Source of the DNA: an uncultured Anaerolineae bacterium
GTDB taxonomy: Bacteria; Chloroflexota; Anaerolineae; Anaerolineales; Villigracilaceae
Direction of reading: 5' to 3'
Assembly: GCA_903910795.1 (NCBI GenBank)
Contig: CAIWAX010000197.1
Coordinates: forward strand, 1 to 41,635
DNA length: 41,635 nucleotides
The translations under genes and the position numbers were made by a program. Below, piece after piece: positions 1 to 7,751 of this stretch (position 1 is the first letter of the stretch; the number at the start of each line of letters is the position of its first letter). The notes beneath the pieces are model-generated. The model worked only from the letters and a program-made list of their open reading frames with translations. It did no database searches and was not told where the DNA came from.

Positions 1-48
1 GCGATTACTTGCTGGTATAAGAACTAAATTTCGATGGTTTGCCCCGCA

Positions 49-89
49 AATAGAGTTTTTAGCGTGTATTTTGCGCTAAAAACTCTATT
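49..89. repeat. perfect 16-bp inverted repeat (hairpin)
   Basis: AATAGAGTTTTTAGCG at 49-64 is exactly complementary to 74-89, with a 9-base spacer. It could form a strong stem-loop in either strand. There is no clear T-run after it, so a terminator role is only possible. Confidence 0.75.
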
Positions 90-173
90 AAAAAAGTCTC
101 TTCTCTCCCTTCCCGCTTTTGGGAAGGGTTCTTTCACCTCGCACACCTGCACTTGCGTTCCGGTGCGATTTGC

Positions 174-192
174 CGATTTGCTAAGCAAATCG
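174..192. repeat. family A palindromic core
   Basis: CGATTTGCTAAGCAAATCG is a perfect palindrome around a single central base. It is flanked by further CGATTTG/CAAATCG arms, so the symmetry extends to both sides. It is the same core as in the longer family A copies elsewhere in the window. Confidence 0.7.
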
Positions 193-210
193 CAAATCGT
201 GTGTTCTTGG

Positions 211-293
211 CGAGGACCGAGGGTTCTTTCACCTCGCGCGTTCTTCGCGAGGATGGGTTTCTGCCCAAAAGCACCCACCCCGTGAGCAGTTAC
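211..293. repeat. inverted copy of right-hand MITE-like element end
   Basis: 251-293 is identical, in inverse orientation, to 38114-38156 (43 bp). The alignment continues with clear but weaker identity over about 40 more bases (211-250 against 38157-38197, ungapped by eye). The segment ends in GTGAGCAGTTAC, the terminal sequence of the 253-bp element at 38105-38357. The other end of this copy is not visible and may lie outside the window or be decayed. Confidence 0.75.
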
Positions 294-325
294 CTTTTAA
301 AAACAGATTGGCTGTCAGGATGAAA

Positions 326-2278
326 TTAGAGCAAAGGATCATCCTTGCTTTGGCCAGATATTTCTGCGCGAATCTGGGCCCAGGCCGAGCGGGCTTCTTC
401 AACAGACGACTCATCCTCGATCGTACTGATATCGCCCGGATCGCGGCCCAGAATGACGGCCTTAAAGACCCGGCGCATAATCTTGCCGGAACGGGTTTTG
501 GGCAGCATACTGACAAAATGGATTTCGCCCACTACCGCCAGCGCGCCAAGTTCCGTCCTGACAGTTTCAATCATCTCTGCCTTCAACTTGGAGGATGGCG
601 GGTTGCCTGAACGCAAAACCACAAAAGCGGAAATGACTTCGCCACGCAGTTCGTCAGGGCGGCCAGTCACCCCGGCCTCAGCCACAGCCGGATGCCGCAT
701 CAGAGCAGTCTCAACCTCTATGGTACCCAAGCGGTGGGCAGCAATCTTGATAACCTCATCGGCGCGCCCGGCGAACCAGGCGTAACCATCCGTATCAAAA
801 TGAGCCGCATCACCCATGTAATAAACGCCCTTGCCATCCTGAAGTGGGAGATGCATCCAGTAATCAGATTTATAACGTTCCGGTTCTCCCCAAAGAGATT
901 GAATCAACCCCGGGAAAGGTTTTGTTACCACCATGATACCTTTTTCACCGTGCAGGCAGGGTACTCCATCAGCATTCAGAACCTTTGCTTCAATCCCGGC
1001 CAGAGGGATACCGGCCGAACCAGGTTTGATGGGTATCATGCTGATACCATAAGGATTGCCGAATACCGGGCCGCCGGTCTCAGTCTGCCACATGTGGTCA
1101 ATGACCGGTACCCGATCCTTAAAGACTCTCTTCTGCATCCACTCCCAGGCAGGAGCATTGAGCACTTCCCCAGCGCAAAAAACGCGGGTAAGTGAACTGA
1201 AATTATATTGAGAGGAATAGGATTCGCCATAACGCATTAGCAAACGCACCGCGGTTGGCGAAGTAAAGACACCCGTTACCTGAAACTCTTCCATGATTTT
1301 CCAGATTGTGCCGGGATCTGGATAATCTATTGCGCCTTCATAAACAATTGTAGTACAGCCCATGATGAGCGGTGCATAGACAATATAGCTGTGACCAACA
1401 ATCCAGCCAATATCCGAAGTAGACCACCAGACATCGTTTGGCTGCATACCAAACACCCAGCGCGCCATGCTGGAAATCCAGACCTGATACGCCCCATGCG
1501 TATGAACAGCCAGCTTGGGCTTGGCCGTGGTGCCCGAGGTGGCAATCATGAACGAGGGTTCATTGGCTTCCATGGGAATACATCCGCCAGATTGTCCCTT
1601 GCCATGCGCGAGGAATTCGCCCCAGGTCAGATCACGATCGGCGTGCATGGGAACATCAGCAGATCCGCGTTTGAGCACCACAACATGTTCCACCGAATGG
1701 CCACCGCCTTCCAGGGCGGTATCCACAATCTCTTTCAGAGGTACATCCTTGCCTTTGCGGTAAGTCACATCTCCCATGAAGACAGCGCGAGAACCACTGG
1801 CGCGAATGCGGTCCCCTAAAGCCCCGGCGCCAAAACCAGCAAAAACTACAGAATGGATGGCACCGATGCGAACAGTCGCCAGCATCAAAATAATCGCTTC
1901 GGGACAGGTAGGCATATAAATGGTCAGACGGTCACCTTTTTGCAACCCCAGACCCCGCAAAGCTGCGGCAGTGAGTTCAACTTCATGCAAGAGCTGAGCG
2001 TAGGTAAATAACCGGCGCTCACCTCGTTCAGTTGCGTACACAATCGCGGTGTGCCCGCCCCAACCACGCTTTACATGAAAATCCAGCGCGTTGTAGGAAA
2101 GATTGGTTTCGGCCCCGAGAAACCAGCGAAAAGTAGGGAAATCCCATTCAAAAACCCGATCCCAAGGACGGAACCAATGCAATTGTTCAGCCGCCTTAGC
2201 CCAAAATTGCTCAGGCGCCTCACGGGATTCCTCTAGCCAGCGATTCACCAGAGGGTTTACAAGATCTACATCAGACAT
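326..2278 (-). CDS. acetyl-CoA synthetase-like AMP-forming acyl-CoA ligase
   Basis: The 650-residue protein has the usual length for acetyl/propionyl-CoA synthetases (ANL family), which activate a short acid with ATP to an acyl-adenylate and then to acyl-CoA in the cytoplasm. Visible motifs are the phosphate loop TSGTTAKPK (about residues 248-256; the family more often has a Gly in place of this Ala), GWIVGHSYIVY, the WQTETGG adenylate motif, and the C-terminal PKTRSGKIMRR segment with the lysine that is catalytic and often acetylated. The ATG start is preceded by AAGGAGGAACAAATT, an excellent ribosome binding site. The gene stands alone, divergent from the RNB gene. A Sir2-type deacylase at 33830 could in principle regulate it, but that is speculation. 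Acetate is the likely substrate; propionate or another short acid is possible. Confidence 0.88.
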   Translation of the reverse strand: MSDVDLVNPLVNRWLEESREAPEQFWAKAAEQLHWFRPWDRVFEWDFPTFRWFLGAETNLSYNALDFHVKRGWGGHTAIVYATERGERRLFTYAQLLHEVELTAAALRGLGLQKGDRLTIYMPTCPEAIILMLATVRIGAIHSVVFAGFGAGALGDRIRASGSRAVFMGDVTYRKGKDVPLKEIVDTALEGGGHSVEHVVVLKRGSADVPMHADRDLTWGEFLAHGKGQSGGCIPMEANEPSFMIATSGTTAKPKLAVHTHGAYQVWISSMARWVFGMQPNDVWWSTSDIGWIVGHSYIVYAPLIMGCTTIVYEGAIDYPDPGTIWKIMEEFQVTGVFTSPTAVRLLMRYGESYSSQYNFSSLTRVFCAGEVLNAPAWEWMQKRVFKDRVPVIDHMWQTETGGPVFGNPYGISMIPIKPGSAGIPLAGIEAKVLNADGVPCLHGEKGIMVVTKPFPGLIQSLWGEPERYKSDYWMHLPLQDGKGVYYMGDAAHFDTDGYAWFAGRADEVIKIAAHRLGTIEVETALMRHPAVAEAGVTGRPDELRGEVISAFVVLRSGNPPSSKLKAEMIETVRTELGALAVVGEIHFVSMLPKTRSGKIMRRVFKAVILGRDPGDISTIEDESSVEEARSAWAQIRAEISGQSKDDPLL

Positions 2279-2636
2279 AATTTGTTCCTCCTTCGGGTTG
2301 AATGGGAAAACAGAAACTTTGGCGATACAACAAACTTACAATTTAAGCAAACTCAGGCTGCCAACAAAACTTCCAAACCGGACGGCCCGAAATCCATACC
2401 AATTTGCTGCCAGGAATGAGATCGACCTCCCAGCCACTCATTATTGAATATGAATATAAACGGTTTCCAGTATAAAATTATATGATAAAACACCGCAAAA
2501 CAGAAATGGATTCTTGACATTTTGATAACTGCTCAACAACATGCCTGAAAAAAAACGGCTTCATTTCAGGCCAGGGCTGATATACTCATTTTCAAGAAGA
2601 AACCAATACACGCGATATGTTTCGAAGGAGCAATTT
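2279..2636. promoter_or_regulatory. divergent intergenic region
   Basis: This 358-base AT-rich gap separates the divergent ligase and RNB genes and must hold both promoters. On the plus strand TGATATACT at 2578-2586 is an extended -10 element about 50 bases before the RNB start at 2637. A TTGACA lies at 2516-2521 but has no good partner. On the minus strand a TATAAT is read from ATTATA near 2476-2481. An upstream in-frame ATG at 2541 would precede the -10 element, which argues against it as start codon. Confidence 0.4.
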
Positions 2637-4136
2637 ATGAATACAGCGCAGAGTTCCAATCAACATCACCGGGCGCAACTGGAAGCAATCGCCCACCGGG
2701 TGATGATTGAACGCGGACTATTACCAGATTTTTCACCCAACGCCCTGGCCGAACTCGAACAGCTCCTTGCCCCAACTGCAAGCATTCACGCTGGAGCGCT
2801 TCGGGATCTACGCGGTTTGCTTTGGTGTTCAATTGACAACGATGATTCGCGCGATCTGGATCAACTAACTGTTGCCATACCAACCCCTGATGACAATGTT
2901 AAAATATTGGTGGCAGTGGCAGATGTTGATTCAATCGTAAAAGATGGCTCGGCAATTGATGAGCATGCCAGACACAACACCACCTCAGTTTATACGGCGG
3001 CAAAGATTTTCCCCATGTTGCCTGAAAAGCTGTCAACCGACCTCACGTCGCTTAATTTTAACGAAGACCGGCCGGCAATCGTCATTGAAATGTTGATTGG
3101 TATAGACGGCGCATTGCAATCATCCATTATTTACCGTGCTATGGTAAGCAACCATGCCAAACTGGCATATAAAAGCGTGGCAGCCTGGCTTGATGGGATT
3201 GCCACAATCCCTGAACCAGTTGCCGTGATGAGCGGGCTGGCTGAAAACCTGCGTTTGCAGGACAAGGTTGCGCAAAGCATGAAGAATTTCAGGCACACAC
3301 ATGGTGCGCTTTCACTGGAAACCATCGAAGCCCAGCCAATCTTTGATGGAAACGAGATCACCGATCTGGGAGTGGAAGAGAAAAACCGCGCCAAAGATAT
3401 GATTGAAGATTTTATGATCTCAGCCAATAGTGTTATCGCCAGGTTTCTTTCCGCCAGCCAACTGCCCTCAATCCGGCGGGTCGTACGCACTCCCAAACGT
3501 TGGGATCGGATAGTTGAAATTGCCCGTGAGCACAGCTCACAGCTTCCAAACGACCCAGATGCAAAAGCCTTGAATGAGTTCCTTATCAAAGCCAAACAGG
3601 CTGACCCGGTGCGGTTCCCCGACTTATGTCTGGCAGTTATTAAATTAATGGGGCCAGGTGAATATGTGGCAGAAATTCAAGGCAGCACCCCACCGGGTCA
3701 CTTTGGTCTGGCTGTGAATGCCTATACCCATTCCACTGCCCCCAATCGCAGGTATGCTGATGTGCTCACCCATCGATTAGTGAAAGCCGCTCTTGCGAAC
3801 CAGGCATCCCCTTACAACTTTGATACCCTCAGCCGGTTGGCGCAACACATTACAACGCAAGAAGACGCCGCCAATAAAGTCGAACGGCAGGTTGGAAAAT
3901 CCGCCGCAGCCTTGTTGTTTGAATCAAAAGTAGGCCAGCAATTCGACGCCATCGTAACAGGCGCCTCAGCCAAAGGCACCTGGGTGCGGTTGCTGGGCAT
4001 TCCGGTTGAAGGCAAACTTGTGAACAGCTATGAAGGTCTGGATGTTGGTCATCGCATCCGTGTGCAGTTGGTCTCGGTGGATGTTGAACAAGGATTTATC
4101 GATTTCAAAAGAGTGAATTCCAACATGGTTCGATAA
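2637..4136 (+). CDS. RNase II/R-family 3'-5' exoribonuclease (RNB domain)
   Basis: Ribonucleases of this family degrade RNA processively from the 3' end in the cytoplasm. The start at 2637 (499 residues) is chosen because GAAGGAG precedes it at good spacing; a longer frame from 2541 lacks such a site. The RNB metal-site motif reads SIDNDDSRDLDQL (about residues 66-78), so the fourth Asp of the canonical DxDD signature is Gln. The C-terminal RNB signature THSTAPNRRYADVLTHR is intact. An S1/OB-like strand pattern follows (FDAIVTGASAKGTWVRL to the end). The N-terminus lacks the two cold-shock domains of E. coli RNase II/R, so this belongs to the shorter bacterial branch. No operon partner; the next gene has its own promoter candidate. 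Confidence 0.85.
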   Translation: MNTAQSSNQHHRAQLEAIAHRVMIERGLLPDFSPNALAELEQLLAPTASIHAGALRDLRGLLWCSIDNDDSRDLDQLTVAIPTPDDNVKILVAVADVDSIVKDGSAIDEHARHNTTSVYTAAKIFPMLPEKLSTDLTSLNFNEDRPAIVIEMLIGIDGALQSSIIYRAMVSNHAKLAYKSVAAWLDGIATIPEPVAVMSGLAENLRLQDKVAQSMKNFRHTHGALSLETIEAQPIFDGNEITDLGVEEKNRAKDMIEDFMISANSVIARFLSASQLPSIRRVVRTPKRWDRIVEIAREHSSQLPNDPDAKALNEFLIKAKQADPVRFPDLCLAVIKLMGPGEYVAEIQGSTPPGHFGLAVNAYTHSTAPNRRYADVLTHRLVKAALANQASPYNFDTLSRLAQHITTQEDAANKVERQVGKSAAALLFESKVGQQFDAIVTGASAKGTWVRLLGIPVEGKLVNSYEGLDVGHRIRVQLVSVDVEQGFIDFKRVNSNMVR

Positions 4137-4217
4137 CTTTTTATGTGAACAGCGGGATGCAAGCCTTAAGATGTAAAACATGATAAAAGTCATTCCAGAA
4201 GGGGTAAAAGGGCACTT

Positions 4218-4245
4218 TTGACTCTGGCATTTGTGACTATAGTAT
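4218..4245 (+). promoter_or_regulatory. candidate promoter for the iron-sulfur protein gene
   Basis: TTGACT (4218-4223) and TAGTAT (4240-4245) are separated by 16 bases and lie about 35 bases before the ATG at 4280. The match to a housekeeping promoter is fair only. Confidence 0.4.
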
Positions 4246-4279
4246 GGAATTATCCTATTCCTATTGAGGTCAGGCATCC

Positions 4280-5560
4280 ATGTCGCATACTACATTGAAA
4301 TCCGGGTACACAGAGCTTGTGGATCGATTGAACCGGTTCCCACAAGGTGCTCCGCCTTCGGACACGCTTTATAAAATCCTGCAGATCCTATTCAGTGAGC
4401 GGGAAGCCCAGCTTGTGGCGCTGCTGCCAATCAAGCCCTTCACTGCTGAAAAAGCCAGCCAGGTCTGGAAACTCAGCTTGCCAGAAACCCGCAAGGTGCT
4501 GGATGAACTTGCCAGCCGGGCTATCCTGGTGGATATTGAATGGGAAGGAAAAACCACCTATACACTGCCACCGCCCATGGCCGGTTTTTTTGAGTTTTCC
4601 ATGATGCGCCTGCACGGTGACATCGACCAGAAAGTGCTGGGTGAGTTGTTTTACCAATACTTGAATGTAGAAGAAGACTTCATCCGCAACCTGTTTGTGC
4701 GAGGAGAAACCCAACTTGGCCGCGTTTTTGTGCACGAGCCAGTCCTCTCCAATGAAAATGCACTTTACGTTCTGGATTACGAACGAGCCAGTGAAGTGAT
4801 CCAGACTGCCACCCATCGTGGGATTGGCGTTTGCTATTGCCGACATAAAATGATGCATGTCGGGCAGAATTGCAACGCAGCCATGGATATTTGTATGACC
4901 TTCAACGGCTCGGCTCAGGCCCTGACCAGACACGGTTACGCCCGAGCGGTGGACGTAAACGAAGGAATGGATTTGCTTCAGCAAGCATACGAGCAAAACC
5001 TGGTTCAGTTCGGCGAAAATGTACGAGAGGGCGTCAATTTCATCTGCAATTGCTGTGGGTGCTGCTGTGAAGCAATGATCGCGGCACGCAAATTCGGCAT
5101 GCTCAACCCGGTTCATACCAGCAATTTCCTACCAGCGGTAGCGGAAGATAACTGCAACGGCTGTGGAAAATGTGTAAGCGCCTGCCCGGTCGAAGCCATG
5201 AGTCTGGTTTCAAGCAATGACGCCCATCATCCAAAAATGAAAAAAGCCAAAGTGGATGAAGATTTATGCCTGGGGTGCGGTGTTTGCGTACGCACCTGCG
5301 CGCATGAGGGTCTGACACTTAACTCACGGCCGGAACGCGTGCTAACCCCTCTTAATTCAGTGCATCGAACGGTGATGATGGCTATCGAACGCGGTGATCT
5401 GCAAAACCTGATCTTTGATAACCGAGTACTATGGAACCATCGAGCCCTGGCGGCCGTACTGGGTGCCGTACTACGCATGCCCCCCATAAAACAGGTGATG
5501 GCAACAAAACAGGTTAAGTCACGTTATATGGAATATCTGGTGACACACATCAAAATATAG
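4280..5560 (+). CDS. 4Fe-4S dicluster protein with Cys-rich central region
   Basis: The 426-residue protein carries two ferredoxin-type CxxCxxCxxxC clusters (C292-C302 and C330-C340), so two [4Fe-4S] clusters are expected. Before them sit a CYCRHK motif (185-190), further cysteines at 198 and 205, and a striking CNCCGCCC string (256-263) that could bind another metal centre. The N-terminal about 100 residues look like a winged-helix fold (KASQVWKLSLPETRKVLDEL followed by a strand pair). It is probably a cytoplasmic electron-transfer or redox-regulatory protein of a kind seen in anaerobes; the partner is unknown. A GAGG ribosome binding site precedes the ATG. It is transcribed alone and ends at a strong terminator. 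Confidence 0.75.
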   Translation: MSHTTLKSGYTELVDRLNRFPQGAPPSDTLYKILQILFSEREAQLVALLPIKPFTAEKASQVWKLSLPETRKVLDELASRAILVDIEWEGKTTYTLPPPMAGFFEFSMMRLHGDIDQKVLGELFYQYLNVEEDFIRNLFVRGETQLGRVFVHEPVLSNENALYVLDYERASEVIQTATHRGIGVCYCRHKMMHVGQNCNAAMDICMTFNGSAQALTRHGYARAVDVNEGMDLLQQAYEQNLVQFGENVREGVNFICNCCGCCCEAMIAARKFGMLNPVHTSNFLPAVAEDNCNGCGKCVSACPVEAMSLVSSNDAHHPKMKKAKVDEDLCLGCGVCVRTCAHEGLTLNSRPERVLTPLNSVHRTVMMAIERGDLQNLIFDNRVLWNHRALAAVLGAVLRMPPIKQVMATKQVKSRYMEYLVTHIKI

Positions 5561-5590
5561 GCCTACGCCGAATAACTGTTTACAGCAGCC

Positions 5591-5626
5591 AGATCAGCCC
5601 GCAATTGCTTGCGGGCTGATCTTTTT
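5591..5626 (+). terminator. rho-independent terminator
   Basis: A perfect 14-bp stem (AGATCAGCCCGCAA with its complement), a TTGC loop and a following TTTTT run, 30 bases after the stop of the iron-sulfur protein gene. Confidence 0.9.
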
Positions 5627-5835
5627 CGATAACCAGACCCTCTTGCCAGCAGCCCACTTGCTCTCGTTCGCTTAAAAAACCGTGACCTTTTACTTATTTA
5701 ACGATTGGATCTTTAACAATGAGTTCCATTGCTTTGTAACTCAAAAGTGGTAAAATTGTACTAATAAGATAATATATAGCCTAATTAAGGTGTATAGTTA
5801 ATCAAATTTGGTTGACTTTTTGAAAAGGGAGAAGC

Positions 5836-6588
5836 ATGTCCAAGATAATTTCTGTCCATTCGTTTCGCGGAGGTACTGGAAAATCCAATACCAGCGCGAA
5901 CCTGACCTATCTATGTGCTTTGCAGGGATTGCGAGTCGGCGTTGTAGATACAGACATTCAATCCCCCGGGATTCACGTTCTTTTTGGATTGGATGATCAA
6001 GATATGGGAAGATCCCTGAATGATTATCTTTGGGGTAAATGCAAAATTGAAGATGCGGCCCATGATGTCACTTCAACACTTGGCTCGCAGATCAAAGGAA
6101 AAGTATTTTTGATCCCTTCGAGCATTAAAGCCGGAGAAATTGCGCGCGTATTACGCGAAGGCTATGATGTTGGGTTGCTGAACGATGGGTTTGAGTCACT
6201 TGTAAAAAACCTCAACCTGGATATGCTTATCATCGATACCCATCCTGGTTTGAATGAGGAAACGCTTCTCTCGATCGCAATTTCTGACACACTCGTACTG
6301 ATCTTACGTCCAGACCAGCAGGATTATCAGGGAACCAGCGTGACAGTTGAAGTTGCCCGCAAATTAGGTGTGCCGCAAATGTTATTGATGGATAATAAAG
6401 TGCCCGTAATGCTAATGAATGAAGTTAAGCAGCGTATTGAAAAACTTTATAACTGCGAAGTAGCCGTTGTGATTCCCCATACGGACGAATTAATGACACT
6501 TGCCAGTTCTGGAATTTTTTCATTGCGATATCCCGACCACCCGGTGACCAGCCTTTATAAGAAAATGGCTGAACGGGTAATGGCCTGA
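5836..6588 (+). CDS. MinD/ParA-like P-loop ATPase (first of two)
   Basis: This 250-residue protein begins with a deviant Walker A, SFRGGTGKSN (residues 9-18), followed by VDTDIQSPG (switch I/A' region) and LIIDTHPGLNEE (Walker B/switch II), the signature of SIMIBI ATPases such as MinD, ParA and FlhG. Such proteins dimerise with ATP on membranes, DNA or partner proteins and position or assemble complexes. There is no ParB-like neighbour and no clear C-terminal amphipathic helix, so cell-division or plasmid partition is not implied. GGGAGAAGC precedes the ATG. A close paralogue lies at 13557, on the far side of the receptor and transporter-like genes, suggesting both serve that signalling complex. 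Confidence 0.85.
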   Translation: MSKIISVHSFRGGTGKSNTSANLTYLCALQGLRVGVVDTDIQSPGIHVLFGLDDQDMGRSLNDYLWGKCKIEDAAHDVTSTLGSQIKGKVFLIPSSIKAGEIARVLREGYDVGLLNDGFESLVKNLNLDMLIIDTHPGLNEETLLSIAISDTLVLILRPDQQDYQGTSVTVEVARKLGVPQMLLMDNKVPVMLMNEVKQRIEKLYNCEVAVVIPHTDELMTLASSGIFSLRYPDHPVTSLYKKMAERVMA

Positions 6589-6593
6589 ATTTT

Positions 6594-6637
6594 ATGGAAT
6601 AATCTCAATTGATTTGCTAAACAAATCAATTGGGATT
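6594..6637 (+). repeat. family A repeat copy
   Basis: Begins ATGGAATAATCTCAATTGAT six bases after the MinD-like stop. Its arms AATCTCAATTGATTTG and CAAATCAATTGGGATT pair in 15 of 16 positions, so it may act as a 3' hairpin for the preceding mRNA. Confidence 0.8.
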
Positions 6638-6661
6638 AAAAGTCAGTGCTAAAAATTTTCA

Positions 6662-6703
6662 GGGAAGAACTGGCTTGAAGCCGAATTCATACCAGTTCTT
6701 CCC
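6662..6703. repeat. 12-bp perfect hairpin
   Basis: GGGAAGAACTGG (6662-6673) pairs with CCAGTTCTTCCC (6692-6703) across an 18-base loop. No T-run follows on the plus strand, so it is better read as an mRNA-stabilising hairpin or a remnant than as a clear terminator. A smaller CAGAAGA/TCTTCTG hairpin follows at 6721-6747. Confidence 0.5.
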
Positions 6704-6751
6704 CGAAATTAAGTTAAAGACAGAAGAGTTGTCCAACCATTCTTCTGAATA

Positions 6752-6781
6752 ATGGAGTAATCCCGGTTTTTGATTGGGATT
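6752..6781 (+). repeat. family A repeat copy, short form
   Basis: ATGGAGTAATCCCGG followed by TTTTTGATTGGGATT; the palindromic core is missing. It ends 25 bases before the start codon of the methyltransferase, just ahead of its ribosome binding site. Confidence 0.75.
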
Positions 6782-6805
6782 GTCTCTCTTCCCCGGAGCA
6801 TCAAA

Positions 6806-7510
6806 ATGGGTCAAACAGCCTTGCCAATCGTTCCACAAATCTCTGATGATTTGCTCGAGAAATATGCCTTACAAATAATGAAAAAGCAAGAAGAGGATAC
6901 ACCTCTTCAAAGAGTATTGCACGAGATAGAAAAAATCGCTGAGGATGAATCAGTCCCAATCATTGGTGCCCTGGAAGGCAAAATATTGGCCTCAATAATT
7001 TCTATGCGCCAACCTGCTGCTCAAAACGTGCTGGATATTGGCACAGCTATTGGATACTCGGCCATCTGGTTGGCTCGGGTAACCGGGCGGGCTGGACATG
7101 TGACATCCATAGAAATCGATCCCCTGCGCGCCGAACGCGCGCGCGAATTTGTGCGCCGTGCAGGGGTTGAAGATCAGGTTGAGATTATCACCGGTGATGT
7201 TTTTGAGGTACTTCCCCAGCAAAACAAGAAATACGATGTGATTTTCCAGGATGTTATGAAGCATGTGTATTTTGCCAAAGACCCGCACCTGGCTTTAAAA
7301 CTGCTTGATATCAGCGTAAACCATCTAGCAAATGGCGGGATTTTGCTAACCGACAATGCTTTTTGCCAGGGCAAGGTTTTAGAGGATTCTGAATATAACC
7401 AGGTCAAAGGCATCCAGGCCTACAACGAAGCCGTGTCCACCCATCCGCAGTTGGATAGCCTGTTGTTCCCTTTCCGGGATGGTTTATGGTATTCACGCCA
7501 CCGGGAATAG
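6806..7510 (+). CDS. class I SAM-dependent O-methyltransferase (caffeoyl-CoA OMT-like)
   Basis: The 234-residue protein has the SAM-binding motif I NVLDIGTAIGYSAIWLA, an acidic loop SIEIDP that would hold the ribose, and a VIFQDVMK segment where this family has its metal-binding aspartates. The family transfers a methyl group from SAM to a hydroxyl of small catechol-like molecules; the substrate here is unknown. The ATG at 6806 has GGAG eight bases upstream. An in-frame TTG at 6770 lies inside a family A repeat and is not preferred. The gene sits between a MinD-like ATPase and a receptor gene but is separated from both by repeats, so a shared role is not certain. Confidence 0.82.
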   Translation: MGQTALPIVPQISDDLLEKYALQIMKKQEEDTPLQRVLHEIEKIAEDESVPIIGALEGKILASIISMRQPAAQNVLDIGTAIGYSAIWLARVTGRAGHVTSIEIDPLRAERAREFVRRAGVEDQVEIITGDVFEVLPQQNKKYDVIFQDVMKHVYFAKDPHLALKLLDISVNHLANGGILLTDNAFCQGKVLEDSEYNQVKGIQAYNEAVSTHPQLDSLLFPFRDGLWYSRHRE

Positions 7511-7515
7511 CCTGA

Positions 7516-7534
7516 ATGGAAAGTACCCATAGGC
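7516..7534 (+). repeat. family B repeat copy
   Basis: ATGGAAAGTACCCATAGG immediately after the methyltransferase stop region. It is the first of a run of short repeats filling the gap to 7726. Confidence 0.75.
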
Positions 7535-7539
7535 GGCTC

Positions 7540-7726
7540 ATAGAATAATCCCGTAATTGATTGGGACATGGTGCTGTGCATGGAGTAATCCCGGTACGAT
7601 TTGCTAAGCAAAGCGATTCGTTTCGGCAAAGTAAGCTTTGTAAGAAAATCTGTCTAATCACTTTTACCCTTCGCGATGTAACCCCGGTACGATTTGCTAA
7701 GTAAATCTGCGAATCGAATGGGATTG
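7540..7726 (+). repeat. three family A copies in a row with a 21-bp shared spacer
   Basis: Copies start near 7540 (ATAGAATAATCCCG), 7580 (ATGGAGTAATCCCGG, with GATTTGCTAAGCAAAGCG) and 7678 (GTAACCCCGGTACGATTTGC). Between the first two lies GGGACATGGTGCTGTGCATGG (7563-7583, one base longer than quoted elsewhere), which recurs exactly at 22615-22635. The block is the whole 5' region of the receptor gene. Confidence 0.75.
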
Positions 7727-7751
7727 AGATCGCCCAGGCTGGAGATGCAAG

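Larger units (their letters stand above)
1..325. other. repeat-rich non-coding left flank
   Basis: No convincing gene is seen: the open frames here consist of repeat sequence. The stretch holds a perfect 16-bp hairpin (49-64 with 74-89), an 18-bp direct repeat starting AGGGTTCTTTCACC (125-142 and 220-237), a family A palindromic core (174-192), a 7-bp-stem hairpin CCTCGCG/CGCGAGG (about 232-252) and a 43-bp segment (251-293) that recurs inverted at 38114-38156. It lies just downstream of the minus-strand acyl-CoA ligase gene. Confidence 0.7.

Noticed and set aside
24-610. Open frames of 80-100 codons at the left edge on both strands
   Set aside because: They consist of repeats and inverted repeats, have no ribosome binding site or recognisable domain, and the right-hand part is antisense to the acyl-CoA ligase gene.
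5836-6588. Plasmid or chromosome partition locus (ParA)
   Set aside because: No ParB-like gene or parS-like repeat is nearby, and the paralogue and receptor context point to another role.
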